This document shows, piece after piece, positions 6,233-15,527 of a stretch of DNA of 40,464 nucleotides. Source of the DNA: Bacteroidales bacterium (GTDB taxonomy: Bacteria; Bacteroidota; Bacteroidia; Bacteroidales; UBA932). Each line of letters opens with the position of its first letter. Position 1 is the first letter of the stretch. The stretch lies in contig JAFSPR010000046.1 in the NCBI GenBank assembly GCA_017451395.1, positions 1-40,464 of the forward strand, written 5' to 3'. The notes under the pieces were generated by a model, which searched no databases, was not told the DNA's origin, and was given only the letters and a program-made list of their open reading frames with translations. Made by a program: the position numbers and the translations under genes.

Positions 6233-9136
6233 ATGAAAAGACTAGTATCCTGTCTACTGCTCCTGGCGGTATTCTGGAGTGCATATGCCCAGAATATCAC
6301 CATATCCGGTACCGTCTCCGACGAACGTGGGGATTCCATAGCCGGAGCCACCGTCCTTTCCGGGAAAAACTACACGGAAACGGATCTGAACGGCCAGTTT
6401 TCCATCTCCGCTGCCAAAGGAGCCACCATTACCGTCTCCTTCCTGGGCTACGATGACTACGTTTTCAAGGCCGATGCATCCGGAGTCGCCATCCATCTTA
6501 CGCCATCGGCCTCAACCCTCCTCAACGAGTCCGTTGCCATAGGCTATGGCAAGACTACCAAGAAAGAGGTGACGGGATCCGTTGTGAGCCTCAAGACCGA
6601 AGACCTTGGCCTTGGTTCCTTCAACAATGCCGGCGGCATGCTTCAGGGCAAAGTGGCCGGCCTTACGGTTGTGAACCCCAACGGTGGAGACCCCAACGCC
6701 TCCTACCAGTTCCTCCTCCGTGGCACCAATACCCTTGCCGCAGGCCAGGGCCCCCTAATCATCATAGACGGCGTAATTGATGCCGATATCCGCAACATCA
6801 ATTTCCAGGAAATAGAGTCCATGGACGTCCTCAAGGATGGTTCGGCCGCGGCCATCTACGGCACCCGTGGCACCAACGGCGTCATAATCATCACCACCCG
6901 GAGGGCAAAGAGCGGTACCACTTCCGTCAAATATGACGGCCAGGTATCCGTCCAGACCATCCAGGCACGCGCCATCCCCATGACGGCCGAAGAATACCGC
7001 TATACCATAAACAACTACGCTCCCGGTCAGGCTGCTTCCATCAAGGACGCAAATACAGACTGGTTCAAGGAAATCACCCGCACCCCTATCAGCCACAAGC
7101 ACAGCATTGCAATTGCCGGAGGGACGGAGAAATTCAGCCACCGCACTGTCCTTAACACGGAGCAGAATCAGGGCCTCCAGAAAGGCAACGACGCAGCAAA
7201 GTATCTGATTAAGACCAATATCAACCAGAAAATCCTGCAGGGTTGGCTGGATCTGGACTATAACCTCTCCTATGTAAACAGGCAGGTCCACCCCGCCAAC
7301 TACGACGCCTTCCGTCAGGCATTCATCCGAAATCCTACGGAGCCGGTATACAATCCCGACGCAACCCTTTACGGCGGATACTATACCCTCACGGAATCAG
7401 ACTACCACAACCCCGTAGCCCTCATCAACGAGCGTGACCAGCAGAATCAGACCACAAGTGTGGGCGCAAGCGTAAGGGCCACCCTCAACATCCTGCCAGT
7501 GAAGGGTCTCAAGTGGGACAATTTTGTGAGTTACTCCGATGAAAAATACTTCAGCCAGGATTACCGCAGTTCATTCTACCCCGGTAGGGTTGGCAAGAAG
7601 GGCGTGGCAACATCCAAGGCCAATGCCTACGACAACCTCCAGTGGGAAAGCACCGTCCAGTACGCCAACACATTCGGCGGCCACTCCATACAGGGAATCC
7701 TTGGCTACACCTGGCAGAAGCAGATGAACTGGGAAACAGAAATGACCAATTCCGGCTTTGACTCTGACTTCTACAAATACAACCACATGAGCGGCGGCAC
7801 CGCATTAAAGGAAGGTCAGGCCGAAGAATACACCTACCGTTCCGAGAGCCGCTACATAGCCTTCTTCGGCAGGGCCATTTGGAATTACAAGGAGAAATAT
7901 CTTGCATCCGTGTCCCTACGCCGTGACGGCTCCTCCAGATTTGGAAAAGGCCAGAAATGGGGATGGTTCCCCGCCGTAAGCGCCGGCTGGCGCATAAGCC
8001 AGGAAGAATGGCTAAAGAATGTCAAATGGCTTGACGAACTTAAGATCCGCGCCGGATTCGGTGTTACCGGAAACCAGGACTTTGGGAACTACAAGTCCCT
8101 CATGCTCATGGCATCCGGCACCAATTTCTACTATAACGGCCAGTGGATCAACTCCTATGCCCCAGCATCAAATGCAAACCCCTACCTCGCATGGGAAAGG
8201 AAGAATGAGCTTAATGTAGGCGCAGACTTCTCATTCTTTGGAGGAAGGATCGGCGGAGCCATTGATTACTACTACAGGCTCACCACAAACCTCCTGTACG
8301 AGTATGACGTCCCCGTCCCTCCCTACGACAACAACAAGCTGTTCACCAACGTGGGTTCAATCAGCAACACCGGTATAGAACTTACCCTGTATGCCACTCC
8401 CGTCAAGACCAGGGACTTTGAATGGACCACCAACCTTGTCGCTGCGCACAATGAGAACAAGCTCATCAAGTTCACCAACGAGGAATTCCAGAATCAGGAT
8501 TACAAGATAGGATGGATGGCAACGCCAGTGGGCGCATACCTCCAGCGCCTCATGGAAGGAGAGAGCCTGGGATCCTTCTACGCTCCCATCTGGGAAGGAC
8601 TGGGAGCCGACGGTGAGGACATCCTGAAGGATGAATTTGCCGGTTCAGTATCAGAGAACAAGTGGGCCCGCATCGGCAGTGCATACCCTGATGTGACTCT
8701 GGGATGGACTAACACCCTGAAATACCGGAACCTCGCTCTCAGCTTCACGCTGAGGGGTGCCATCGGCGGAAAGATCTTCAACTCCTACAGGGCCTACTAT
8801 GAGACCCTTGACGCAATAGGCGTACAGAATATCCTTGGCTCCTGGCTTGACAACACTGCATACACCGGAAAGGTGCGCTACTCCTCAAAATACATAGAGG
8901 ATGCCACCTACTTCAAACTGGACAATGTGTCTCTGAGCTATGATATCCCTCTTAAGGAGAATAAGTTCGTCCACGGAATCAATGTCTTTGTGACCGGACA
9001 GAACCTCCTCTGCATATCCGGGTACAAGGGCGTAGACCCAGAGGTAAGCCTCTCCGGCCTTACCCCCGGTATCGAGAGCACCAGCTATTATCCCCGCACC
9101 AGCACTTTCACGCTGGGCGCAACACTCATCTTTTAA
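6233..9136 (+). CDS. susC: SusC/RagA-family TonB-dependent outer-membrane transporter
   Basis: The 967-residue protein has a signal peptide (residues 1-19, ending AYAQ). A carboxypeptidase-regulatory-like domain follows (about 22-92; ISGTVSDERGDSIAGATV), then a plug domain (about 95-225; MLQGKVAGLTVVN, LIIIDGV, IESMDVLKDGSAAAIYGTRG, NGVIIITTRR) and a beta barrel ending in the aromatic-terminated strand TFTLGATLIF. These are hallmarks of SusC proteins, which import ligands captured by a SusD partner, powered by TonB-ExbBD. It starts 4 bp after the permease stop and is followed 12 bp later by susD. The cargo is inferred to be a riboside or ADP-ribose-like compound from the operon content. Confidence 0.95.
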   Translation: MKRLVSCLLLLAVFWSAYAQNITISGTVSDERGDSIAGATVLSGKNYTETDLNGQFSISAAKGATITVSFLGYDDYVFKADASGVAIHLTPSASTLLNESVAIGYGKTTKKEVTGSVVSLKTEDLGLGSFNNAGGMLQGKVAGLTVVNPNGGDPNASYQFLLRGTNTLAAGQGPLIIIDGVIDADIRNINFQEIESMDVLKDGSAAAIYGTRGTNGVIIITTRRAKSGTTSVKYDGQVSVQTIQARAIPMTAEEYRYTINNYAPGQAASIKDANTDWFKEITRTPISHKHSIAIAGGTEKFSHRTVLNTEQNQGLQKGNDAAKYLIKTNINQKILQGWLDLDYNLSYVNRQVHPANYDAFRQAFIRNPTEPVYNPDATLYGGYYTLTESDYHNPVALINERDQQNQTTSVGASVRATLNILPVKGLKWDNFVSYSDEKYFSQDYRSSFYPGRVGKKGVATSKANAYDNLQWESTVQYANTFGGHSIQGILGYTWQKQMNWETEMTNSGFDSDFYKYNHMSGGTALKEGQAEEYTYRSESRYIAFFGRAIWNYKEKYLASVSLRRDGSSRFGKGQKWGWFPAVSAGWRISQEEWLKNVKWLDELKIRAGFGVTGNQDFGNYKSLMLMASGTNFYYNGQWINSYAPASNANPYLAWERKNELNVGADFSFFGGRIGGAIDYYYRLTTNLLYEYDVPVPPYDNNKLFTNVGSISNTGIELTLYATPVKTRDFEWTTNLVAAHNENKLIKFTNEEFQNQDYKIGWMATPVGAYLQRLMEGESLGSFYAPIWEGLGADGEDILKDEFAGSVSENKWARIGSAYPDVTLGWTNTLKYRNLALSFTLRGAIGGKIFNSYRAYYETLDAIGVQNILGSWLDNTAYTGKVRYSSKYIEDATYFKLDNVSLSYDIPLKENKFVHGINVFVTGQNLLCISGYKGVDPEVSLSGLTPGIESTSYYPRTSTFTLGATLIF

Positions 9137-9148
9137 CTGCATTGGGTT

Positions 9149-10669
9149 ATGAAAAAGATATTAAGCCTGGTTATCGCAATCGCCGCTTTTTCGGCCTGTA
9201 CCAATCTTGACGAGAAAATCTACTCCAACATATCCAAGGAGGATTTCTTCACATCTCAGGAGCAGTTCATAAAATATGCCGCCCGAGCCTACTCCTCCCT
9301 GCAGGTGTGGGGCACTGAAAAGAGTCTCTGGACACTCAATATCCAAATCACCAACGAGGTCTGCGTTCCCCTCAACCCCAACGGAAAATGGTGGGACGAC
9401 GGCAGGTACTACGACGTCCACGTCCACAGCATCTCCAACAACAACAGGCTGCTTGAGATGGCCTACAATTACTGCGTAGACGGAATTACCGCCTGTAATG
9501 ATGTCCTAGACGTATTCCAGGAGGTGGACAGGGACTTTGAAGGGAAAGAGAGCGTCATAGCGGAGATCAAGGTCCTAAGGGCCTACTACTACATGTGCGC
9601 CATCGACGGATGGGGCAGCGTTCCGTTCTCCATAAGCAAGAAGGAGAAGGGCCTTCCGGACAAGAAGGACAGGGCATTTGTCTTTGACTTCATAGTGAAG
9701 GAAATCACTGAGAACATTGACAAACTGCAGGTAGAGCCCACTCCGGCATACTATGGACGCATCACGCGCGGCGCCGCAGACGCCATCCTTGCAAAGATGT
9801 ACCTCAATGCTGAAAAATGGATAGGAAAGGAGATGTGGAAAGAGGCGGAGGATGTGTGCAAGGACGTCATCGACAGCAAACAATATCAGCTTGCCACCAA
9901 TTACAAGGACAATTTTGCGGTGTACAATGAAAACTGCCCCGAGCAGATTTTCGCAATCCCCTACAGCACGGTGTACACCACCGACGACCACCATGCATTT
10001 GTGATCTTCATGTCCACTCTCCCGGCCGATCTTTGCCGCCCCTTCGGCATCAACGCCGACGCCTGGGACGGACTGGTAGGAGAGCCGGATTTCCTGGCAA
10101 GTTATGATGCTGCCGATACCCGCAAGAAAGACACATGGCTATATGGTCAGATGTATGACAAAGACGGAAATCCTCTTGAACTTGAAGCCGGTGTCCCCTA
10201 TGTGATAGATCCCAATATGCCCGAAAGCGTGTTCGGCAAGGAATCCCGCCGCACCGCCCTTCAGGGCGCCCGAATTGGCAAATGGACTTACCAGAGCGAC
10301 GGTCGCCTTACAGGAGATGACACCGGCATGGAGAACGATTTCTTCCTCCTCAGGTATGCCGATGTAGTGCTCATGTACGCCGAAGCCCTTGTCAGGCAGA
10401 ACAGGGCTGGGGAAGCGGCAGCTATCCCCGAACTTCAGCAGATCCGCTCACGTGCCGGCCTTGGCCCCATGACCGCAGCAGACCTCACTCTTGACAACCT
10501 CTACTGGGAACGAGCCCACGAGCTTGCCCTTGAAGGATGGCAGCGCCAAGATATGATAAGGTTTGACAAATACCTTGAGCCCTGGTGGAATAAACCCCAG
10601 AAACAGGAGAAAGACTACATCCTGCCCATACCCAAGAGTGCAATTGCAGCAAACCCCAAACTCAAGTAA
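9149..10669 (+). CDS. susD: SusD/RagB-family surface nutrient-binding lipoprotein
   Basis: This is a 506-residue lipoprotein with a signal ending in a lipobox (AFSAC, Cys17). The SusD pattern is clear: FTSQEQFIKYAARAYSSLQ near the start, helices with VIAEIKVLRAYYYMCAIDGWGSVP (TPR-like part), ITRGAADAILAKMYLNAE, and the conserved end in which LRYADVVLMYAEAL, LQQIRSRAGL and ELALEGWQRQDMIRF are followed by a tail with LPIPKSAIAANPKL. It caps the SusC barrel and binds the imported ligand. The spacing to the next gene is only 2 bp, so it is translationally close to the ADP-ribosylglycohydrolase series. Confidence 0.94.
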   Translation: MKKILSLVIAIAAFSACTNLDEKIYSNISKEDFFTSQEQFIKYAARAYSSLQVWGTEKSLWTLNIQITNEVCVPLNPNGKWWDDGRYYDVHVHSISNNNRLLEMAYNYCVDGITACNDVLDVFQEVDRDFEGKESVIAEIKVLRAYYYMCAIDGWGSVPFSISKKEKGLPDKKDRAFVFDFIVKEITENIDKLQVEPTPAYYGRITRGAADAILAKMYLNAEKWIGKEMWKEAEDVCKDVIDSKQYQLATNYKDNFAVYNENCPEQIFAIPYSTVYTTDDHHAFVIFMSTLPADLCRPFGINADAWDGLVGEPDFLASYDAADTRKKDTWLYGQMYDKDGNPLELEAGVPYVIDPNMPESVFGKESRRTALQGARIGKWTYQSDGRLTGDDTGMENDFFLLRYADVVLMYAEALVRQNRAGEAAAIPELQQIRSRAGLGPMTAADLTLDNLYWERAHELALEGWQRQDMIRFDKYLEPWWNKPQKQEKDYILPIPKSAIAANPKLK

Positions 10670-10671
10670 AC

Positions 10672-12435
10672 ATGAAAAGGACAATTATCATCATATCGTT
10701 CTGCCTTCTTGCCGCATCCTGCGCCCAGAAACCGCTGGAGATTACGCGTACTGAGCTTAAGGACAAGATAGCCGGCGCCTGGCTTGGCCAGATGGTCGGA
10801 AACATCTACGGACTGGAGTATGAGAACAAGTTTGTGGAAGAGCCCGGTGAAGGCCCCTTCGTGTTCAACAAGGCCATCACCAAGATGACCGCCGTGGACG
10901 GCGCCTTCTCCGACGACGACACAGACGTTGAGTATCTCTATCTTATGATGATGGAAAAGGACGGAGTGGATCCCACCTACGCCCAGGTGCGGGACCACTG
11001 GATGTACCATATCCGTGACAGGGTGTGGCTTGCAAACCGTGCAGCCCTTGGTCTTATGCACTACGGCTTCACCCCGCCCCTCACCGGAAGCAAGGAATAC
11101 AACCCTCACTGGTTCCAGATAGACCCCCAGCTCATCAACGAGATATGGGCCTACACCGCCCCCGGAATGCCAGCCTATGCCGCCGGCATCTCCGACTGGG
11201 CGGCCCGCATCACCTCCGACGACTGGGCAGTGTCCCCTACCGTAGTGTACGGCGCAATGTACTCCGAGGCCTTCTTTGAAAAGGATATCCCCACCCTCAT
11301 CAGGCACGCAAAGGAGTATCTCCCCAAAAAGGACCGCTTCCGCAGGATAATCGACGAGTGCATAGCGCTTCACCGGCAGTACCCCGACAACTGGAAGGCA
11401 GCCCGCAAGGTCATTGCCGATGAACTCTATTTCAATGAGCCGGACATCACCAGGAGCATCTGGAACGCCGATCTTAACGGCGCAATGGGCATCCTCTCGC
11501 TGCTTTACGGCAACGGAGACATAGAGGAGACCCTCCTCATCGGCTGCGCCCTTGGCTTTGACTGTGACAACCAGACCGCCACCATGTGCGGCCTCCTTGG
11601 CGTCATCAACGGCATAGAGGGCGTTCCGCTTGACCGCGCAATGCCGTTCGATCACTGGAAAAAGCCCTTCAACGACCGCTACATCAACGTAACCCGCTAC
11701 GATATGCCCGACGCCTCCATCGAGGACCTCATCGAACGCACTGTGGTTCTTGCCGAAAAGAACATCCTTGCACGCGGCGGAAAGGTCCGTGAGGAAAACG
11801 GAGAGAAGATCTACACCATCAACCGCAAGGCCCGTTTCACTCCTGCAAAGGAGGCGGCAGCCTTGTTTGAACTCCCCGCCCCCAGCGGCCGCAACCTTGC
11901 CCCCGAGGCAGCGGAAATCCTTGCCGCTACCCGTCAGACAGACCGCGCCACGCTGGATTCCTGCTGGCTCACCATCCCCGTCACTTACCGCGCCTACACC
12001 GTGGATGTAATCAACGACGGCGTGGAGAGCGGCCCCGGAGCGGCTTTCTACTCACTTGGAGAGAAGTCCAACGCCCCCAAGCGTGACTTCTTCGGCTACC
12101 GCTGGAATGAGCCCATAACAACTGATATGATTTCATTCCACTACGGCCCGCTTGAGGAATTCGGCGGCTGGTACAGCAATATGCATCCGGAGTATCTGGA
12201 TGAGAACGGAAACTGGGTGCCCATAGAGGCAACGGTCACCCCCGCCCTTCCTTACTGTGATGAGGTTTTCTTCCAGCCCCACAATGCGGAATTCGTGTTC
12301 ACCTTCCCCAAGGTCACAACAACGGCCGTAAGGATTATCGGTGACGACGCTGTCCTCATCCACTGGCACAAATACACAAAGGCTGTATCGGCCTTCATTT
12401 CAATAACGGAATTAAAGGTTTATGAAGCAAAGTAG
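10672..12435 (+). CDS. ADP-ribosylglycohydrolase-family lipoprotein 1 with C-terminal domain
   Basis: This is a 587-residue lipoprotein (lipobox LAASC, Cys17). The ARH/DraG fold covers about residues 27-350. The start helix is LKDKIAGAWLGQMVGNIYG. The first metal cluster is SDDDTD at 80-85, matching the (S/T)DDT of the family. The second is DCDN at 297-300 within GFDCDNQTATMCGLLGVINGIEG, in place of the usual DTDT. A further domain (about 430-587) is beta-rich and ends FISITELKVYEA, recalling an F5/8 C or galactose-binding module. The family hydrolyses N-glycosidic bonds of ADP-ribose or related ribosides using metal ions. Its 3' end overlaps the next gene by 14 bp. The true substrate is unknown. 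Confidence 0.82.
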   Translation: MKRTIIIISFCLLAASCAQKPLEITRTELKDKIAGAWLGQMVGNIYGLEYENKFVEEPGEGPFVFNKAITKMTAVDGAFSDDDTDVEYLYLMMMEKDGVDPTYAQVRDHWMYHIRDRVWLANRAALGLMHYGFTPPLTGSKEYNPHWFQIDPQLINEIWAYTAPGMPAYAAGISDWAARITSDDWAVSPTVVYGAMYSEAFFEKDIPTLIRHAKEYLPKKDRFRRIIDECIALHRQYPDNWKAARKVIADELYFNEPDITRSIWNADLNGAMGILSLLYGNGDIEETLLIGCALGFDCDNQTATMCGLLGVINGIEGVPLDRAMPFDHWKKPFNDRYINVTRYDMPDASIEDLIERTVVLAEKNILARGGKVREENGEKIYTINRKARFTPAKEAAALFELPAPSGRNLAPEAAEILAATRQTDRATLDSCWLTIPVTYRAYTVDVINDGVESGPGAAFYSLGEKSNAPKRDFFGYRWNEPITTDMISFHYGPLEEFGGWYSNMHPEYLDENGNWVPIEATVTPALPYCDEVFFQPHNAEFVFTFPKVTTTAVRIIGDDAVLIHWHKYTKAVSAFISITELKVYEAK

Positions 12436-14038
12436 CATCATAGCGGCACTGCTGGCGCTCCTTCTTGCTGCCTCGTGCTCCGCGCCGAAGGCCCCCGAGT
12501 CCGTAACCCTCTCAAAGGACGCCCTTATGGACAAGATCAAGGGCGGCTGGGCCGGCCAGACCATAGGCGTAGTGTACGGCGCTCCTACGGAGTTCAAGTT
12601 CTGCGGAACCATTATCCCGGAAGATATTCCCATCGGCTGGGGAGAAGGCTACGTGAAGCACTGGTGGGACCGCAAACCCGGCCTGTTTGACGACGTCTAC
12701 AATGACCTCACCTTCGCCGAGGCCTTCGAACAGTTGGGCCTGGATGCATCGGCCCACAACCTTGCCCTCCGCTTTGCTTACGCGCCCTACCACCTTGCCC
12801 ACGCCAATCAGGCCGGACGATACAACGTTCGCCAGGGCATAATGCCGCCTGAATCCGGCAACTGGCTCAACAACCCCCACGCCGACGACCTTGACTTCCA
12901 GATTGAGGCCGATTTCATAGGCTTGATGGCTCCGGGAATGCTCCCTGAGGCCCTTGATATTGCCGACCGCGTAGGACACATCATGAACAGCGGCGACGGA
13001 TTCTACGGCGGAGCCTACGTCGCGGGCCTTTACAGCGCCGCGTTCGTTGAGTCAGACCCCGCAAAGATTGTGGATATGGCGCTGGAGGCAATCCCCGTGG
13101 AGAGCACCTTCCGGCAGTGCATCGACGACGTCATTAAATGGCACAGGCAGTATCCCTCCGACTGGAAGGCCACCTGGTTCCAGGTCCTCAAGAAATGGGG
13201 GGCCGATACAGGCTGTCCCAAAGGAGTGGGCCTGAGTTTTGACATCGACGCCAAACTCAACAGCGCATACGTCACCATCGGCCTGCTGTACGGCGGCGGA
13301 GACTTTGGAAAATCTATGGAGATAGCCACCCGCTGCGGCCAGGATTCAGACTGCAACCCTGCAACCGTAGGCGGCGTCCTTGGCGTAGTGTACGGCCTAG
13401 AAGGCATCCCCGAATTCTGGCGCAAGCCCGTCATGGAAATCTGGGACCTTGACTTTGAAGGCACTGACGTCTCCCTTTCCAAGGGCAGCAGGTATTCCTA
13501 CAATCACGCCCTCAAACTTATTGAGAAAAACGGCGGAGAGGTTCGTGAGAATGAGGTTGTAATTCCTGTTTCCAAGCCGGAAGTCCTACCCCTGGAGCAG
13601 AACTTCATTCACACCTATCCCCTTATGAGGGACCAGAAGGACGCCTGGCTCCGTGACACCTATGAGTTTGACTTCTCAGGCAACGGCTTTGTGATCTGGG
13701 GTAACCTTGTGTGCCTGAGGGGCATCACGGAAGACTACGCCCAGAGGGTGGCCAAAAAGCACGTCGGCTCAGAGGTATTTGCTATGGCAGAGGAAGGAGA
13801 CCCTTACGTAGCGGAGATAGAGGTTTGGATAGACGGAGCCCTGGACCAGGTTTCCATCCTTCCTATGAAGGGCACCTCCCGTAAACTGGAACCCGCCTGG
13901 AAATACTGTATGGAAGAGGGCCGTCACAACGTTAGACTGGTGTGGCGTAACCCCAGGCCGGAAACCTACCTCCTCAGGATAAACGCCATAGAATACTACA
14001 GCGAAAGGAAGAATGAAGACACGTATTACCATAATTAG
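12422..14038 (+). CDS. ADP-ribosylglycohydrolase-family lipoprotein 2
   Basis: This is a 538-residue lipoprotein (lipobox LAASC, Cys19). The ARH-fold core covers about residues 34-345. It contains DKIKGGWAGQTIGVVYGAPT, an acidic motif DDVYNDLT at 90-97 in the place of the canonical (S/T)DDT, HADDLDFQIEAD, and the second metal motif DSDCN at 308-312 followed by PATVGGVLGVVYGLEGIP. A beta-rich C-terminal region (about 380-538) follows. It is a close paralogue of the next gene, sharing long colinear motifs, and more distant from the previous one. The metal-binding carboxylates appear intact, so activity is plausible. It overlaps neighbours by 14 and 26 bp. Confidence 0.82.
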   Translation: MKQSSIIAALLALLLAASCSAPKAPESVTLSKDALMDKIKGGWAGQTIGVVYGAPTEFKFCGTIIPEDIPIGWGEGYVKHWWDRKPGLFDDVYNDLTFAEAFEQLGLDASAHNLALRFAYAPYHLAHANQAGRYNVRQGIMPPESGNWLNNPHADDLDFQIEADFIGLMAPGMLPEALDIADRVGHIMNSGDGFYGGAYVAGLYSAAFVESDPAKIVDMALEAIPVESTFRQCIDDVIKWHRQYPSDWKATWFQVLKKWGADTGCPKGVGLSFDIDAKLNSAYVTIGLLYGGGDFGKSMEIATRCGQDSDCNPATVGGVLGVVYGLEGIPEFWRKPVMEIWDLDFEGTDVSLSKGSRYSYNHALKLIEKNGGEVRENEVVIPVSKPEVLPLEQNFIHTYPLMRDQKDAWLRDTYEFDFSGNGFVIWGNLVCLRGITEDYAQRVAKKHVGSEVFAMAEEGDPYVAEIEVWIDGALDQVSILPMKGTSRKLEPAWKYCMEEGRHNVRLVWRNPRPETYLLRINAIEYYSERKNEDTYYHN

Positions 14039-15527
14039 CGCTGCTGCCCTTCTCCTTCTTGCGGCCTGCGCCCGGGAGGTCCCCAAGGTCCCTTACGGGA
14101 AAACCGTGAGCCTGGACAGCACCACCCTTATGGACAAGATCAAGGGCGGCTGGTACGGCCAGACCATAGGCTGCACCTACGGCGGTCCCACGGAATTCAA
14201 GTACAAGGGCGGCCTCATAATGGATGAAATCCCCATCCCCTGGTACGACGACTACATCTATGACACCTACATAGAGGATCCGGGCCTGTACGACGACGTA
14301 TATATGGACCTCACCTTTATGGAGACTATGCTCCGGTGCGGTCTGGATGCGCCCGTGGAAGAGTACGCCAAGGCTTTCGCCTATGCCGATTACAAACTCT
14401 GGCACGCAAACCAGGCAGCCCGCTACAACATCCTTAACGGCCGCGGCGCCCCCGAAAGCGGGCATTGGAAATATAATCCCCACGCAGATGACATTGACTT
14501 CCAGATAGAGGCCGATTTCATTGGCATGCTCTACCCCGGCCAGGTGAATAAGGCATCTGAACTCAGCGACCGCATAGGCCACATCATGAACTACGGGGAC
14601 GGCTGGTACGGAGGCGTTTTCATCGGCGCGATGTACTGCCTTGCATATGTGTGCGACGATATCCCCACAATTTTGACGGAGGCCCTGAGGACCATCCCTG
14701 AAGGCACCAAGTTCCACAGCACAATCTCTGACTGCATAAAGTTCTGGAAGCAGTATCCCAAGGACTGGAAACAGTGCTGGTTCGAGGTGACAAACCGTCA
14801 CGCCAACGACGTAGGCTGCCCCGAGGGCGTCTGGAACGGTTTCAACATTGACGCCACCGTCAATTCCGCGTTCGTCGTCATCGGCCTTCTTTACGGAGAG
14901 GGTGATTTCCTGAAGACTATGGACATAAGCACCCGCTGCGGCAACGACTCCGACTGCAATCCTGCATCGGCCGCCGGCATCCTTGGCGTGATGTACGGCT
15001 ACGACGCCATCCCCGATTACTGGAAAAAGGGTGCGGAGAAAATCAAGGACATCCCCTTCCCCTATACATCCCTGAGCCTTGACGAGGTGTGCCGGGAAAA
15101 CCTGAATCTTATCCTGAAATGCAACGAATCAGGGGATAACGGCATCTTATTTAATGTTGAGAAACCACAGCCCGTCCGCTACGAGCAGTGCTTTGAGGGG
15201 ATAAAGCCCGTGGAAAAGAGAGTGCTCAAGAAAGCCTTCACCACCGAGGCCCTGTTCCCGTTCAAGGGAAACAGCATTGTGGTGGAAGGAAGCGTCCGGA
15301 AAACCGGCCACGCGGATGACAGTTATGTGGCATCCGTCACGGCTATCCTGGACGGCACTGAACTGGAAACCTTTACTATGCCCGTAGATTATATCACGCG
15401 GAAGTATGAGATATTCAGCGCCTACTGTTTTGACAGCGGGGAGCACACGCTTACCCTCCGCCTCAACAACCCCCACCCCGATTTTGAACTGTACGCACAA
15501 GAAATGGTTGTATATGATAAGGAGTAG
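14013..15527 (+). CDS. ADP-ribosylglycohydrolase-family lipoprotein 3
   Basis: This is a 504-residue lipoprotein (lipobox LAAC, Cys19). It has the same architecture as lipoprotein 2: DKIKGGWYGQTIGCTYGGPT near residue 41, DDVYMDLT at 94-101, HADDIDFQIEAD at about 158-169, and DSDCN at 312-316 followed by PASAAGILGVMYGYDAIP. A shorter beta-rich C-terminal region follows. The gene begins 26 bp inside the previous one and ends 14 bp inside the esterase gene, so the four are very probably translationally coupled. It and lipoprotein 2 probably arose by tandem duplication and divergence. A role in cleaving ribosyl N-glycosides is inferred from family and locus. Confidence 0.82.
   Translation: MKTRITIISAAALLLLAACAREVPKVPYGKTVSLDSTTLMDKIKGGWYGQTIGCTYGGPTEFKYKGGLIMDEIPIPWYDDYIYDTYIEDPGLYDDVYMDLTFMETMLRCGLDAPVEEYAKAFAYADYKLWHANQAARYNILNGRGAPESGHWKYNPHADDIDFQIEADFIGMLYPGQVNKASELSDRIGHIMNYGDGWYGGVFIGAMYCLAYVCDDIPTILTEALRTIPEGTKFHSTISDCIKFWKQYPKDWKQCWFEVTNRHANDVGCPEGVWNGFNIDATVNSAFVVIGLLYGEGDFLKTMDISTRCGNDSDCNPASAAGILGVMYGYDAIPDYWKKGAEKIKDIPFPYTSLSLDEVCRENLNLILKCNESGDNGILFNVEKPQPVRYEQCFEGIKPVEKRVLKKAFTTEALFPFKGNSIVVEGSVRKTGHADDSYVASVTAILDGTELETFTMPVDYITRKYEIFSAYCFDSGEHTLTLRLNNPHPDFELYAQEMVVYDKE

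Noticed and set aside
10615-11655. A 346-codon open frame on the minus strand inside the first ADP-ribosylglycohydrolase gene
   Set aside because: It lies wholly antisense to a gene with clear family motifs. Its peptide is Val/Gly/His-rich, as expected from reading GC-rich codons backwards, and it has no recognisable domain or start signal.
15406-15513. Upstream start for the esterase
   Set aside because: It would hide the lipobox signal behind 36 residues that are a shadow of the previous gene's frame.
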